A stretch of DNA of 64,000 nt, taken from NCBI GenBank assembly GCA_017962965.1, contig JAGCUI010000048.1, forward strand, positions 1-64,000, written 5' to 3'. The DNA comes from Treponema sp. GTDB taxonomy: Bacteria; Spirochaetota; Spirochaetia; Treponematales; Treponemataceae. The notes below the pieces were generated by a model. That model worked only from the letters and a program-made list of their open reading frames with translations, searched no databases and was not told the DNA's origin. This document shows, piece after piece, positions 48,867 through 58,183 of the stretch. The translations under genes were made by a program, and so were the position numbers. How positions within the stretch are numbered: position 1 is the first letter of the stretch; the number at the start of each line of letters is the position of its first letter.

Positions 48867-50023
48867 GTAAGAGAGTGAAAAAAGGATTTTTCATTTTTAT
48901 TTTTTCTTTTATTTTCGCATTTAATTTTTTCGCAAATGAATCCTATTATTTTTTCGATTTACCCGTAGGTTTTAAACAGATAGAAACAGAAGACAAAGAT
49001 ACACAGCTTTATCAGCACGAAGAATTCGACATTACCCTTATCTCTAAAATAATTCACGTAGATAAAAATACATCAGTCAGCCAGACTTCAAAAACCAATT
49101 TAGAAAAATTAGGCACAAAATTTGAAGATGAAGATTTTACCTGGAATAATACCCCCGGCAATGTCGGCTTTTTAGAAATGGAATTAGACTCAATGCCAAT
49201 CGAAGGGCTTTCACTCACATTAGAGCTTTCTTCGGAAGAACATCTATTCTGCCTTATTTACACTCGCCAGGATAATGTAGAAGAATATTTTTCAGCTATA
49301 TACAGTGCATTAAACAGTCTTTGTATTGATGATGAATATTATTATACTCCGGGCCCTGTTATAACCTTTCTTTCTTCAGAATTTCGTTCTAAACCAAAAG
49401 ATTATATAATCAACCTTAAAGAAGCTGGAATTACAATAAAAACTAAAATTGATGAAAACGATATAGAAAATGCCCAGATTAATACTGAACTTGAATATAA
49501 CTTATTGAATAAATATTTGAATAAAGAAACTGTACTCCAGGCCTGGGAACGCTATTACAGAATCATTTACAGGGACAATTACTCAAGAATTAAACCTCAG
49601 ATGGAAAGCATAATCACAGAACTTAAAAAGGCTGCCAAAGCACAAAGGGTTCAGAATGTTGATTTATTTATAGCACAAAGTCTTTTATCATGGACTCAAG
49701 GCTTTGAATACATAAGGGCTAAAAGTGCAAATGAATCTGATTTTATCTGCCTTCCTTCTGTTCTTGCCGGAAAAGGAAATGACTGCGACAGCCGAAGCTT
49801 TTTAATCTGTGCAATTTTGAATGAATACGGAATAAAATCCATCCTGCTTGTTTCACCTGAATATAAACATGCCATGCCTGCAATTGCACTTAATGAACCT
49901 GGACAAAAATTTAATTACAATGGAAAAGATTATCTGATGGGAGAAACCACTGCCCGTCTTACCTGGGGAACTATTGCAGCCCAGATGCAGGACAGGACAA
50001 AATGGTTTGCGGTTTCTTTTTAA
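48860..50023 (+). CDS. Secreted transglutaminase/papain-like fold protein
   Basis: 387 residues with a signal peptide (about 1-25). The C-terminal 120 residues look like a transglutaminase-like cysteine domain: GKGNDCDSRSFLICAILNEYGI supplies Cys309 and YKHAMPAI supplies His337. The N-terminal half is beta-rich and unrecognised. Such periplasmic proteins are often cysteine proteases or amidases of unknown substrate. Start ATG with AAGGAG upstream. It converges with the HTH-PTS gene with one base between. Confidence 0.72.
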   Translation: MTSKRVKKGFFIFIFSFIFAFNFFANESYYFFDLPVGFKQIETEDKDTQLYQHEEFDITLISKIIHVDKNTSVSQTSKTNLEKLGTKFEDEDFTWNNTPGNVGFLEMELDSMPIEGLSLTLELSSEEHLFCLIYTRQDNVEEYFSAIYSALNSLCIDDEYYYTPGPVITFLSSEFRSKPKDYIINLKEAGITIKTKIDENDIENAQINTELEYNLLNKYLNKETVLQAWERYYRIIYRDNYSRIKPQMESIITELKKAAKAQRVQNVDLFIAQSLLSWTQGFEYIRAKSANESDFICLPSVLAGKGNDCDSRSFLICAILNEYGIKSILLVSPEYKHAMPAIALNEPGQKFNYNGKDYLMGETTARLTWGTIAAQMQDRTKWFAVSF

Positions 50024-50024
50024 T

Positions 50025-50672
50025 TTATTTAGAAATCAAAAGCTTGTAGATTTCTTCTTCTGAATTTGAATTGAACAAAGCATTTCTCAAATCATCATTT
50101 TTAAGTCTTGCACTGAAGTGAGAAATTGTTCTTAAATAATATGAATGCTGGTTATAAGCGGCTGCAATCATAAATAAAATATTTACCGGCTGATCATCAA
50201 TTGCCTGAAAATCTGTAATAGGCTTTTTGCACACCCCTACTGCCATAACTAAATCAGTAACAGAAGCAAGTCTTACGTGTGGAATTGCAATACCTCTTCC
50301 AATTCCTGTAGACATAAGCTCTTCTCTTTTAAGAATTCCTTCTGTGAGCTCTGCTGCATTTTTAACCTGTGGTGCGTTGGCAAGAACATTAGAAAGCTGA
50401 ACCAATGCATCGTGCTTTGTACTCTGATTAATAAAAACAACTCTGTCTGGTGAAAGGATATTTTTTACCTTTACTTCGGTATCCTGGTCTGTATTTAATT
50501 CAGAAGAGAGTCTTGCATTTACCCATCTCTCAATTTCTGATTTTTTAAAACGCCATACAGTACCGATTTTACCGGCAGGAATTTCACCTTTTTGAGCCCA
50601 ATCATAAACTGTTCTGTCAGAAATTCTCAAATATTTTGAAACTTCTTCGATTGTAAGGATGTCGTCAGTCAT
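50025..50672 (-). CDS. HTH (excisionase-type) fused to PTS IIA-Ntr domain
   Basis: 215 residues. Residues 1-55 are an excisionase/MerR-like DNA-binding domain (LTIEEVSKYLRISDRTVYDWAQKGEIPAGKIG, RFKKSEIERW). Residues 68-215 are a PtsN-like EIIA domain with the phosphorylatable histidine H132 in GIAIPHVRLAS. This suggests a DNA-binding regulator read out by the phosphate state of the PTS or nitrogen-PTS chain. It is the only gene in its unit, with TTGACA-like sequence around 50740 as a possible promoter. Confidence 0.82.
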   Translation of the reverse strand: MTDDILTIEEVSKYLRISDRTVYDWAQKGEIPAGKIGTVWRFKKSEIERWVNARLSSELNTDQDTEVKVKNILSPDRVVFINQSTKHDALVQLSNVLANAPQVKNAAELTEGILKREELMSTGIGRGIAIPHVRLASVTDLVMAVGVCKKPITDFQAIDDQPVNILFMIAAAYNQHSYYLRTISHFSARLKNDDLRNALFNSNSEEEIYKLLISK

Positions 50673-50828
50673 ATTCTACCTCGAAACTTTTTGATAATTA
50701 CTTTGAAATATATGTAATATTTTGCATCCATTACGGTATTTTGTCAAGGAATAACATTTTATTACAAATATACACAAAGTTGTTTTTTAATTGATTTTTA
50801 TTCTTCTTTATTATAGCATAAGAATATT

Positions 50829-51896
50829 ATGAAAACAAAAAAAAGTATCACAATTTTTGCGGCTTCTGCTGCAGTCATATTTGCATTGCTTTATATAATA
50901 CTTGGCGCCATTCCTCTTTCAAAAGAATATAATTATATTCCTGAATGGAACTTAGACCTTACAACTCCGGTTATGGAAAGTATTCCGGACGAAGCACAGA
51001 TGATTCCTTTTAAGCTTGGTCAGACTGTGGGATATTTTACAGAAGAAGGCGGGATTGCACTTATAAAAACATTCCCTCAGAAAGCTTCTATTTCGGAATC
51101 TTATTTTACAACCTATAACAGCGACGCGTCTCAAACTGATTTTTTCAGCTGCTATGGAAATAAAGTGGGCACTATTATGGATGCAGGCTTTCCTTATCTT
51201 GTAAATAACCGCATCTATCTTATGCTTCCAGGCGGCACTTCTTTTTCAAGATGTAATCAGGACGGTTCAATTAAATGGACAAATGAAAGTGTAATTCCTA
51301 TTACTGCATTTTCTTCAAACGAATCATTTACAATTGCAGGTTATGCAGACGGTGATATTCGTATTGTAAATAATATTGACGGCTCAAATGTCCTCACCTT
51401 TAATCCTGGCGGAAGTGATTATTCTGTTATTCTTGGTGTAGACATCTCTCCGGACGGAAAATACATTGCTTCTATTTCGGGCCACAATGCACAGAGATTC
51501 ATCATTACAGAAAGAGCCGGCGATCAGTCTAAGATTCTTTACCACGAAACTTTAGAGCATGAGCTTAATCACAGAACACTTGTTAAATTCAGTAATGACG
51601 GTTCAAAGATTTTCTACAACTATTCCGGCGGCTTTGGAATCTATGACCTTGGTTTAAAAAAGGATATCAAAATTCCTCTTACAGACAGAATTTTAAACAT
51701 TGAAGAATCAAATAATCTTTTATTCCTTCTTGGAAAAACAGATAAAACTTATACAGTTTATATTATCGAAAAAACAAACGCCTTCCTTGGAAAATTCGAC
51801 TTTGAAGCAGATTCTGCATTCATCAAAACCTACAACGAATTTTTATATGTAGGAAGAGACACTAATATTTCAAAGATGAGCATTCAGAAAAAATAG
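50829..51896 (+). CDS. Membrane-anchored beta-propeller-like protein
   Basis: 355 residues. One N-terminal span (about 8-28), then repeats like WD40/PQQ blades: GTIMDAGFPYLVNNRIYLM, DGSIKWTNE, GYADGDIRIVNNIDGSNVLTF, GVDISPDGKYIASISG, KFSNDGSKIFYNYSGGFGIYDL. No catalytic residues. It precedes the degenerate LytM gene by nine bases, so the two are an operon with a likely envelope role. The ATG has no clear Shine-Dalgarno sequence. Confidence 0.68.
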   Translation: MKTKKSITIFAASAAVIFALLYIILGAIPLSKEYNYIPEWNLDLTTPVMESIPDEAQMIPFKLGQTVGYFTEEGGIALIKTFPQKASISESYFTTYNSDASQTDFFSCYGNKVGTIMDAGFPYLVNNRIYLMLPGGTSFSRCNQDGSIKWTNESVIPITAFSSNESFTIAGYADGDIRIVNNIDGSNVLTFNPGGSDYSVILGVDISPDGKYIASISGHNAQRFIITERAGDQSKILYHETLEHELNHRTLVKFSNDGSKIFYNYSGGFGIYDLGLKKDIKIPLTDRILNIEESNNLLFLLGKTDKTYTVYIIEKTNAFLGKFDFEADSAFIKTYNEFLYVGRDTNISKMSIQKK

Positions 51897-51905
51897 GAGA
51901 TTTGT

Positions 51906-52781
51906 ATGAAAAAAAATAAAATCATAATTTCAGCCGTAACTGCAGCTCTTGCAATCTCTTCTCTTTTTGCCTTCAGCTGGCCTTTAGAAAATGTAGACTC
52001 TTCTAACATTCAGTCGTACTTTGGCCAGAGAAGAGGAAACTCGATCAGTACTTCTTTTATTTTTTCTGACCCTTCGGAAGTAAAGGTTATTGGAGAAGGA
52101 AAGCTTTTGGTTTATATGACAGACTCAAACGACGAAGCATCCTTCTTTCCTACAACACTTGGAACTTCGGTAATGATTCAGCATTCGGAGGATTTGGTAT
52201 CTGTTTACGGAAACCTCGACCGCTCTTCATTAAATGCAAATCTTGATCTTAAAAACTCATATACAGAGCAGGAAGCAATCGGTCTTACAGGAAATTCAGG
52301 CTTTCAGACAAAAAGAAGCACTCTTGAGCTTCAGATTTTCGACAGCCAGAAAAGTACTTCAATCAACCCAAAAATCTTTATGCCAAGAACACAGAACGAA
52401 ATTCCTTATGTAATTTCTTCAATCATGCTTAAAAATAAAGCAGGTCAGCTTTTTGATATCAACAGTGAACCAAGCTTTAAATCTGGAACTTACAAAATTT
52501 ATCAAAGAAGAAATTCAATTGCTACACCATATAAATCAACTACAACAATTAACGGTGTAGAAATCGACCAGCTTTCTTATGATAAGATTGATGAGGAAAA
52601 TAACCGCATTTATATCAGCGGAAAAAAGAAATACCTTAGTACCGATATTTACCCCGACGAAAACCTCTTTCTTTTAGGAGAAGTAATTTTATCTCAGGGT
52701 AAATCAACCTTGGGTATTCAGGTAGAAGATTATCTTGGAAATATCAGAAAGATTAATTATTCAATCTTAGTTACAAACTAG
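51906..52781 (+). CDS. Secreted protein with degenerate LytM (M23) domain
   Basis: 291 residues, signal peptide about 1-22. Residues 24-150 follow the M23 layout (SWPLENV...SYFGQRRGN, GEGKLLVYMTD, GTSVMIQHSEDLVSVYGNLD, EAIGLTGNSGFQ, STLELQIFD), but all zinc ligands are gone: HxGID is replaced by SISTSF, YxHL by YGNL, and HLHFE by STLELQI. Inactive LytM proteins of EnvC/NlpD type activate amidases. The C-terminal 120 residues are unrecognised. It converges with mnmA, both stops inside one CTAG. Confidence 0.72.
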   Translation: MKKNKIIISAVTAALAISSLFAFSWPLENVDSSNIQSYFGQRRGNSISTSFIFSDPSEVKVIGEGKLLVYMTDSNDEASFFPTTLGTSVMIQHSEDLVSVYGNLDRSSLNANLDLKNSYTEQEAIGLTGNSGFQTKRSTLELQIFDSQKSTSINPKIFMPRTQNEIPYVISSIMLKNKAGQLFDINSEPSFKSGTYKIYQRRNSIATPYKSTTTINGVEIDQLSYDKIDEENNRIYISGKKKYLSTDIYPDENLFLLGEVILSQGKSTLGIQVEDYLGNIRKINYSILVTN

Positions 52782-53950
52782 TCCCTTAATACCTTTGAAA
52801 TAATTCCGCCGCCAACTATAGTTCCGTCGATGTATAAAACAGCTGACTGTCCCGGAGCTATAGCGCGCTGCATTGCTTCAAAAGTAATCTTCCATGGAGT
52901 TCCTGTAAACTCATCCCCTTCTTTAGCTTCATATTTTTCTATTTTTGCCTTTACAGGCTTTGAAGCAAGTCTTATTTTTACAAAGGCTTCGATTGGCTGG
53001 GAAGGTTCAACATTTCCGCTCCACACAAAATTATCTGCAATAAGGCCCTGTGCATTCAATTCTTCGTTTTTTGCAAGAACAACTGTATTTGTAACAGGAT
53101 CTATTGAATGAACATATACCGGATAACTTACTGCAACACCAAGGCCACGTCTCTGCCCTACAGTATAGTGCTCGATTCCTCTGTGTGTTCCAAGCTTTTT
53201 TCCGTCAAGGTCTATAATATCACCCGGAACAGAAGGCTTATCTGCAAAAAGAACATCAAAATATTCAGGAGGAATAAAATCCTGGCTTTCCTTTCTTTCT
53301 GCCGCAATAAGATTACGCTCTTTTGCCATCTGGAAAACTTCTGATTTTTTATATTCAGCTAAAGGAAAACGAACCTTTTTTAATGTTTCACTTGGAATTC
53401 TGTATAAAAAGTAAGTCTGGTCCTTTGTATAATCATAGGCTGTGCTCACCATATAAGGCTTTACATCAGTTCCAAAAAGACCTTGCTCCGGAATAACAAC
53501 CTTTGCATAGTGCCCTGTACAAAAGTAATCATACTCAATACCGATTTTATCAATTCCTTTTAAAAGTGCTCCGAATTTAATTTTTCTGTTACACTGAATA
53601 CAAGGGTTTGGAGTTCTTCCGTTTCTGTATTCTCTTTTAAAATATTCGAGGACCTCTTGGTGATATTCTTTTTTTACATCCACAATGTGATATTCAATAT
53701 CATTTTCTGCACAGAACTTTTTACATTCTTCAATATCTTTTATTTCACTAGGACCGTAGCATGAATCAGGAATTGCATCAGGATCTAAGCCTTCGGGAAG
53801 CTTTCCGTCCCATAAAGACATAGTAACCCCAATTACCTTACAGCCTCTTTCCTTTAATAAAAGTGTGGTCAAAGTTGAATCTACCCCGCCCGACATTCCT
53901 ACTACTACTGTGGAACCTTTTTCAGGCATCTGTGCATCAATAAAAGTCAT
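52778..53950 (-). CDS. mnmA: tRNA-specific 2-thiouridylase MnmA (CXXC type)
   Basis: 390 residues. PP-loop VVVGMSGGVDSTLTTLLL, the TPNPCIQCNRKIKFG block (C117, C120), FCTGHYAK and HYTVGQRRGLG are present, followed by the central and beta-barrel domains. In E. coli MnmA these positions are Asp-x-x-Cys plus a second Cys in a DSTGICFIG segment; here the latter reads ESQDFIPP and no cysteine occurs after residue 144. It forms s2U34 in Lys, Glu and Gln tRNAs. Confidence 0.92.
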   Translation of the reverse strand: MTFIDAQMPEKGSTVVVGMSGGVDSTLTTLLLKERGCKVIGVTMSLWDGKLPEGLDPDAIPDSCYGPSEIKDIEECKKFCAENDIEYHIVDVKKEYHQEVLEYFKREYRNGRTPNPCIQCNRKIKFGALLKGIDKIGIEYDYFCTGHYAKVVIPEQGLFGTDVKPYMVSTAYDYTKDQTYFLYRIPSETLKKVRFPLAEYKKSEVFQMAKERNLIAAERKESQDFIPPEYFDVLFADKPSVPGDIIDLDGKKLGTHRGIEHYTVGQRRGLGVAVSYPVYVHSIDPVTNTVVLAKNEELNAQGLIADNFVWSGNVEPSQPIEAFVKIRLASKPVKAKIEKYEAKEGDEFTGTPWKITFEAMQRAIAPGQSAVLYIDGTIVGGGIISKVLRD

Positions 53951-54021
53951 TTCTATTCCTCTACCAACCTAGTATACTGATTATAGTTTGTTAAAACAAG
54001 TTTACAAGCGTTTTATAGTGT

Positions 54022-54050
54022 TTGTTAAATACTTCATTTCGTGGTAATAT
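54022..54050 (+). promoter_or_regulatory. Promoter of the first phosphohexomutase gene, probably leaderless
   Basis: -35 TTGTTA (54022-54027), a 17-base spacer and -10 TAATAT (54045-54050). Seven bases later is the ATG at 54058, so the message should begin at the start codon. Confidence 0.55.
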
Positions 54051-54057
54051 AGAAGAT

Positions 54058-55821
54058 ATGGAACATAATATGATTTTGTCGGCATCTGGCTGGCGGAAAG
54101 TTTTTGCTATATCAAATGATGAACAGGATAAATCACCAGAAATTTCTGAAAATGACAGGGCATTATGTGTTGTTGCGGCAAACGTCTTCTTTGATTATAT
54201 TTCAAAGGTTTCGGGCCAGGAAAATCCGGTAATTGCACTTGGAATTGATACCCGCCCTACAGGACCTGCTATTGCAGATGCAATGCTTCACGCACTCACA
54301 GCAAAGGGAGCAATCATTCAGTATTCAGGTGTTACATCAGCTCCGGAAATCATGGCTTATTCACGTAAGCTCGACGGCTTTATTTATGTTTCAGCAAGTC
54401 ATAATCCTGTGGGACATAACGGAATTAAATTCGGTACAAATAACGGCGGAGTTTTAAATGCACAGGAAAATGCAGAGCTTGTAAAAACCTTCTTAGAAAT
54501 TTTAAATGATAATTCAAAGGTACAGGACGCTTTAACTAAAGCTTATAACTGCAGTAACTCAGCATTACAGGAAGCTTATAAAACAAGCAGCAGCTCTAAA
54601 TATAATGCACTTCACGCATACCAGGCCTTTGTTCAACAGACAATTACAGGCACAGATAACAAAGAATATCAGACAGACTTTTTTAATATGATACAGTCTT
54701 ATCTTGCAAAAAATCCTCTTGGAATTGTCTGTGATTTTAACGGAAGCTCAAGAGCAAAATGTATTGATAAGGAATTCTTTGCAACCAACAGAATCAACTT
54801 TTATGCATTAAACGAAGATGAAATTGTTCACGAAATTATTCCGGAAGCAGAAAACCTTGTTCACGTAAGGGATGCAATGAATCTTTTACACGAAGAAGGC
54901 CACAACGAAGTAATCCTTGGTTATATGCCGGACTGCGACGGAGACAGAGGAAACATTGTTTACTGGGACAATAAATTAAAGGAAAGCGTTATTCTTAAAG
55001 CGCAGGAAGTATTCAGTCTTTCTGTTCTTGCAGAGCTCTGCTATTCAATCTGGCAGCATAGCGGCGAAAAGGATTTTAAACCAGCCGTTGTTGTAAACTG
55101 TCCTACTTCAATGAGAATCGAAGAAATCGCTCATACACTTGGTGCCGAGGTTTTCCGTGCAGAAGTTGGAGAAGCAAATGTTGTAAACTGTGCTGCAGAA
55201 AAAAGAGCACAAGGTTATGATGTAAGAATCCTTGGAGAAGGTTCAAACGGCGGTACAATCACTTATCCTTCGAGTGTACGTGATCCTCTTAATACAATTT
55301 TTGCTATAATCAAGCTTTTAGTTTTAAAAGAAGAACGCATGTTTGAAATCTGGTGCGAAAAATCAGGCTATAAGTTTAATCCAAATTACACATTAAACGA
55401 TATTTTAGACTCGCTTCCAAAATACACTACAACCGGAGTTTCTGAACCTCGCGCTATTTTACATGTAAAAACTACAGACCATGAAAAATTAAAGGGAGCC
55501 TTTCAAAAGGTATTCGAAAAATCATGGAAGGAAAAACAGGCTGAATTAAAAAAGAAATATAAGATTGTTTCGTGGGAAGCAGTAATTACTAACGGAACTA
55601 AAGAAACCCTTGATGTAAAGGATTTTTCACTTTCCAAAAAGGGCGGATTAAAAATTATCTTTAAGGATAAGGATAAAAACAATGTTGCCTTTATGTGGAT
55701 GAGAGGAAGCGGAACAGAACCCGTTTTCAGAATCATGTGCGATGTTAAAGGCGACAATGAAAAAATGGAAAAAGAGCTTTTGGAATGGGAAACACAGCTC
55801 ATTTTGGAAAGCGATAAATAG
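54058..55821 (+). CDS. Phosphoglucomutase/phosphomannomutase family enzyme
   Basis: 587 residues from the ATG at 54058; an upstream TTG at 54022 lies in the promoter and is not used. Four-domain alpha-D-phosphohexomutase: the phosphoserine loop VSASHNPVGHNGIKFG, metal loop YMPDCDGDRGN, sugar-specificity region LGEGSNGGTI and phosphate-binding RGSGTEPVFR. It interconverts hexose 1- and 6-phosphates (glucose or mannose, possibly N-acetylglucosamine). A second mutase gene follows 25 bases later; they differ too much to be recent duplicates. Confidence 0.87.
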   Translation: MEHNMILSASGWRKVFAISNDEQDKSPEISENDRALCVVAANVFFDYISKVSGQENPVIALGIDTRPTGPAIADAMLHALTAKGAIIQYSGVTSAPEIMAYSRKLDGFIYVSASHNPVGHNGIKFGTNNGGVLNAQENAELVKTFLEILNDNSKVQDALTKAYNCSNSALQEAYKTSSSSKYNALHAYQAFVQQTITGTDNKEYQTDFFNMIQSYLAKNPLGIVCDFNGSSRAKCIDKEFFATNRINFYALNEDEIVHEIIPEAENLVHVRDAMNLLHEEGHNEVILGYMPDCDGDRGNIVYWDNKLKESVILKAQEVFSLSVLAELCYSIWQHSGEKDFKPAVVVNCPTSMRIEEIAHTLGAEVFRAEVGEANVVNCAAEKRAQGYDVRILGEGSNGGTITYPSSVRDPLNTIFAIIKLLVLKEERMFEIWCEKSGYKFNPNYTLNDILDSLPKYTTTGVSEPRAILHVKTTDHEKLKGAFQKVFEKSWKEKQAELKKKYKIVSWEAVITNGTKETLDVKDFSLSKKGGLKIIFKDKDKNNVAFMWMRGSGTEPVFRIMCDVKGDNEKMEKELLEWETQLILESDK

Positions 55822-55846
55822 TTATATAAAAACAGGAGTATTATAA

Positions 55847-57592
55847 ATGGATAAAAACGAAATCTTAAAACGTGCACAGGATTACATTGCAGCAGAAAAA
55901 GATGAACGTTTCAGTAAGGAAGTTCAGGATCTTATTGCTAAGGAAGATTACAAGGAACTCGAAGACCGCTTCTATCAGACACTTGAATTTGGAACTGGTG
56001 GTCTTAGAGGAATTATGGGTGGCGGAACAAACCGTATGAACACCCTCGAAATTAATATGGCTACACAGGGACTTGCAAACTATGTTTTAAAAGCATTCCC
56101 TAAAGAAGCAAAAGAAGGAACCTTGAGTGCAGTTGTTGCATACGACAGCCGCTTGAACTCAGACGTATTTGCAGAAGCTACAGCCTTAATTTTTGCAGCA
56201 AACGGAATTAAAGCATATTTATTCTCAAGCCTTCGCCCTACTCCAGAGCTTTCTTTTGCCATCAGAACTCTTGGTGCAAAAACAGGTGTTGTTGTTACAG
56301 CTTCTCATAACCCAAGAATGTACAACGGATACAAGGCTTACTGGGACAACGGTGCTCAGGTAATTGAACCTCATGACGTTGGAATTATCGAAGAAGTAAA
56401 CAAGGTAAAAGACGTAAAAACAATGACTCGCGTAGAAGCAATTGCTACCGAAAAGCTTGTTATTATTGATAAAGAAATTGATGAAAAATTCTGGAGCATG
56501 TGTAAGGCTCAGCTCTTCCGCCCTGATTTAATTAAAGAAAAAGCAAAGGACGTAAGAATTGTTTATACACCGCTTCACGGAACTGGTGCTATGCACGTAG
56601 AAAAGGTTCTTGGAGATTTAGGCTTAAACATCATTACAGTTCCTGAGCAGAGAGAACCGGACGGAAACTTCCCTACAGTTGAAAAACCAAATCCGGAAGA
56701 AAAACCAGCCCTTAAACTCGCTGTAGAGCTTGCTAAAAAAGAAAATGCAGACGGACTTATGGCTACAGACCCTGATGCAGACCGCTTTGGTACAGCCTTT
56801 CCTGATAAGGACGGAAACTGGGTATTACTCAGCGGAAACCAGATGGGTGCATTGTTGATGGACTATGTATTCCGTTCAAGAAAAGAACTTGGAAAGATGC
56901 CGGCAAATCCTGCTTGTATCCGCTCAATCGTAACATCTCCATTCGGCGATTACATCTGTAAAAAATACGGTGTAACAATGATGGACTGTCTTACAGGCTT
57001 TAAATGGATTGCTGCCGTAGAAGATGAATTTGAAAAGAATAATTCTTACAACTACGTATTCGGTCTTGAAGAGTCTTATGGTTATAAAGTAGAAAAAGAA
57101 GTTATGGATAAGGACGGAGTTTCTGCTGCTGCTATGTGTGCAGAAATGATTCTTTACTGGAGATCTCAGGGTAAGAGCTTACTCGAACACCTTGACGACA
57201 TGTATAAAGAATACGGTTATTTTGAAGACAGAGCAATCTCTCAGAACTTCCCTGGCGCTACAGGCGGCGAAACAATGAAGGCTATGATGGCTAATATGCG
57301 TAAAGCCCCTCCTGCAACACTCGGTGGAGAAAAAGTAACTAAAGTTCGCGACCTTATGAACGATCCAAAACTTCCTAAGAGCAATGTTCTTCAGTTCTAT
57401 CTTGAAAGCGGAACCATCGTTTCTGCACGCCCAAGTGGAACAGAACCAAAGATTAAATTCTATATCAACTCTATGATTCCAGCCGGAGACGGTAGCGATG
57501 CATGGTTTGCAGATGCAAAGAAAAAAGCTGCCAGCCTTTGTGACGGAATCTCAAATGATATTCAGAAAATTATCGACGCCGCTTCAAAATAA
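55847..57592 (+). CDS. Phosphoglucomutase/phosphomannomutase (second)
   Basis: 581 residues with the full hexomutase set: TGGLRGIMGGGTNRMN at the N-terminus, TASHNPRMYNGYKAY (phosphoserine loop), MATDPDADRFGTAF (metal loop), FGLEESYGYK (specificity loop) and RPSGTEPKIKFY. Closest in pattern to the long PgcA/PGM2-like group, which acts on glucose phosphate. Preceded by AGGAG. It lies in an operon with the first mutase and perhaps the exonuclease. Confidence 0.9.
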   Translation: MDKNEILKRAQDYIAAEKDERFSKEVQDLIAKEDYKELEDRFYQTLEFGTGGLRGIMGGGTNRMNTLEINMATQGLANYVLKAFPKEAKEGTLSAVVAYDSRLNSDVFAEATALIFAANGIKAYLFSSLRPTPELSFAIRTLGAKTGVVVTASHNPRMYNGYKAYWDNGAQVIEPHDVGIIEEVNKVKDVKTMTRVEAIATEKLVIIDKEIDEKFWSMCKAQLFRPDLIKEKAKDVRIVYTPLHGTGAMHVEKVLGDLGLNIITVPEQREPDGNFPTVEKPNPEEKPALKLAVELAKKENADGLMATDPDADRFGTAFPDKDGNWVLLSGNQMGALLMDYVFRSRKELGKMPANPACIRSIVTSPFGDYICKKYGVTMMDCLTGFKWIAAVEDEFEKNNSYNYVFGLEESYGYKVEKEVMDKDGVSAAAMCAEMILYWRSQGKSLLEHLDDMYKEYGYFEDRAISQNFPGATGGETMKAMMANMRKAPPATLGGEKVTKVRDLMNDPKLPKSNVLQFYLESGTIVSARPSGTEPKIKFYINSMIPAGDGSDAWFADAKKKAASLCDGISNDIQKIIDAASK

Positions 57593-57610
57593 TTTTTACG
57601 AGATTTTTTG

Positions 57611-58183
57611 ATGCAGCATCCAAATAAAATTCTTCGGGATTTTAAAAGACTTCACCGTTTTTACGAAGATGGTGAAGTCTTTACAGCCTTTGACACAGAG
57701 ACCACCGACATTTCCCCTTCTACCGGCCGCATTATGGAAATTGGCGCCATCAAATTCAATAAGGATGGAGTTATCGGTGAGTTTTCAAAGCTGATTAATC
57801 CAGAACGTCTTATCCCGCCATTTATAACATCATTAACGCACATTACTCAGGATATGGTAAAAGACTGTCCTGTTATGAAAGATGTTCTTCCGGCATTTTT
57901 AGACTTTATTTCTGACTCAATTTTAATAGCACATAATGCCCAGTTTGATTTAAACTTTTTAAATGCTGAATGCGAATGGGCAAATCTTCCTTTAACCAAA
58001 AACAGATGCATAGATACCCTTCAGTACTCAAGATGGACTGTGCCGAATGTGGAAAAACATAAACTGGATTTTCTTGCAGATACATTTAAAATAAATAAAG
58101 GCTCCTCTCACAGAGCCTTTGATGACGCAAGAGTGTGCATGGAATTATACAAACTCTTTTGTAAAATGAATCAGGATATCTAG
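57611..58183 (+). CDS. DnaQ-like 3'-5' exonuclease
   Basis: 190 residues from the ATG at 57611 (a TTG lies one codon earlier). DEDDh residues are all visible: D and E in FDTETTD, the HITQDMV helix, D in IAHNAQFDLNFL, and H/D in HRAFDDARV. Could be a Pol III epsilon subunit or a stand-alone repair exonuclease. The protein is short and has no tail that would bind Pol III alpha. It converges with the LysM gene, both stops inside one CTAG. Confidence 0.85.
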   Translation: MQHPNKILRDFKRLHRFYEDGEVFTAFDTETTDISPSTGRIMEIGAIKFNKDGVIGEFSKLINPERLIPPFITSLTHITQDMVKDCPVMKDVLPAFLDFISDSILIAHNAQFDLNFLNAECEWANLPLTKNRCIDTLQYSRWTVPNVEKHKLDFLADTFKINKGSSHRAFDDARVCMELYKLFCKMNQDI

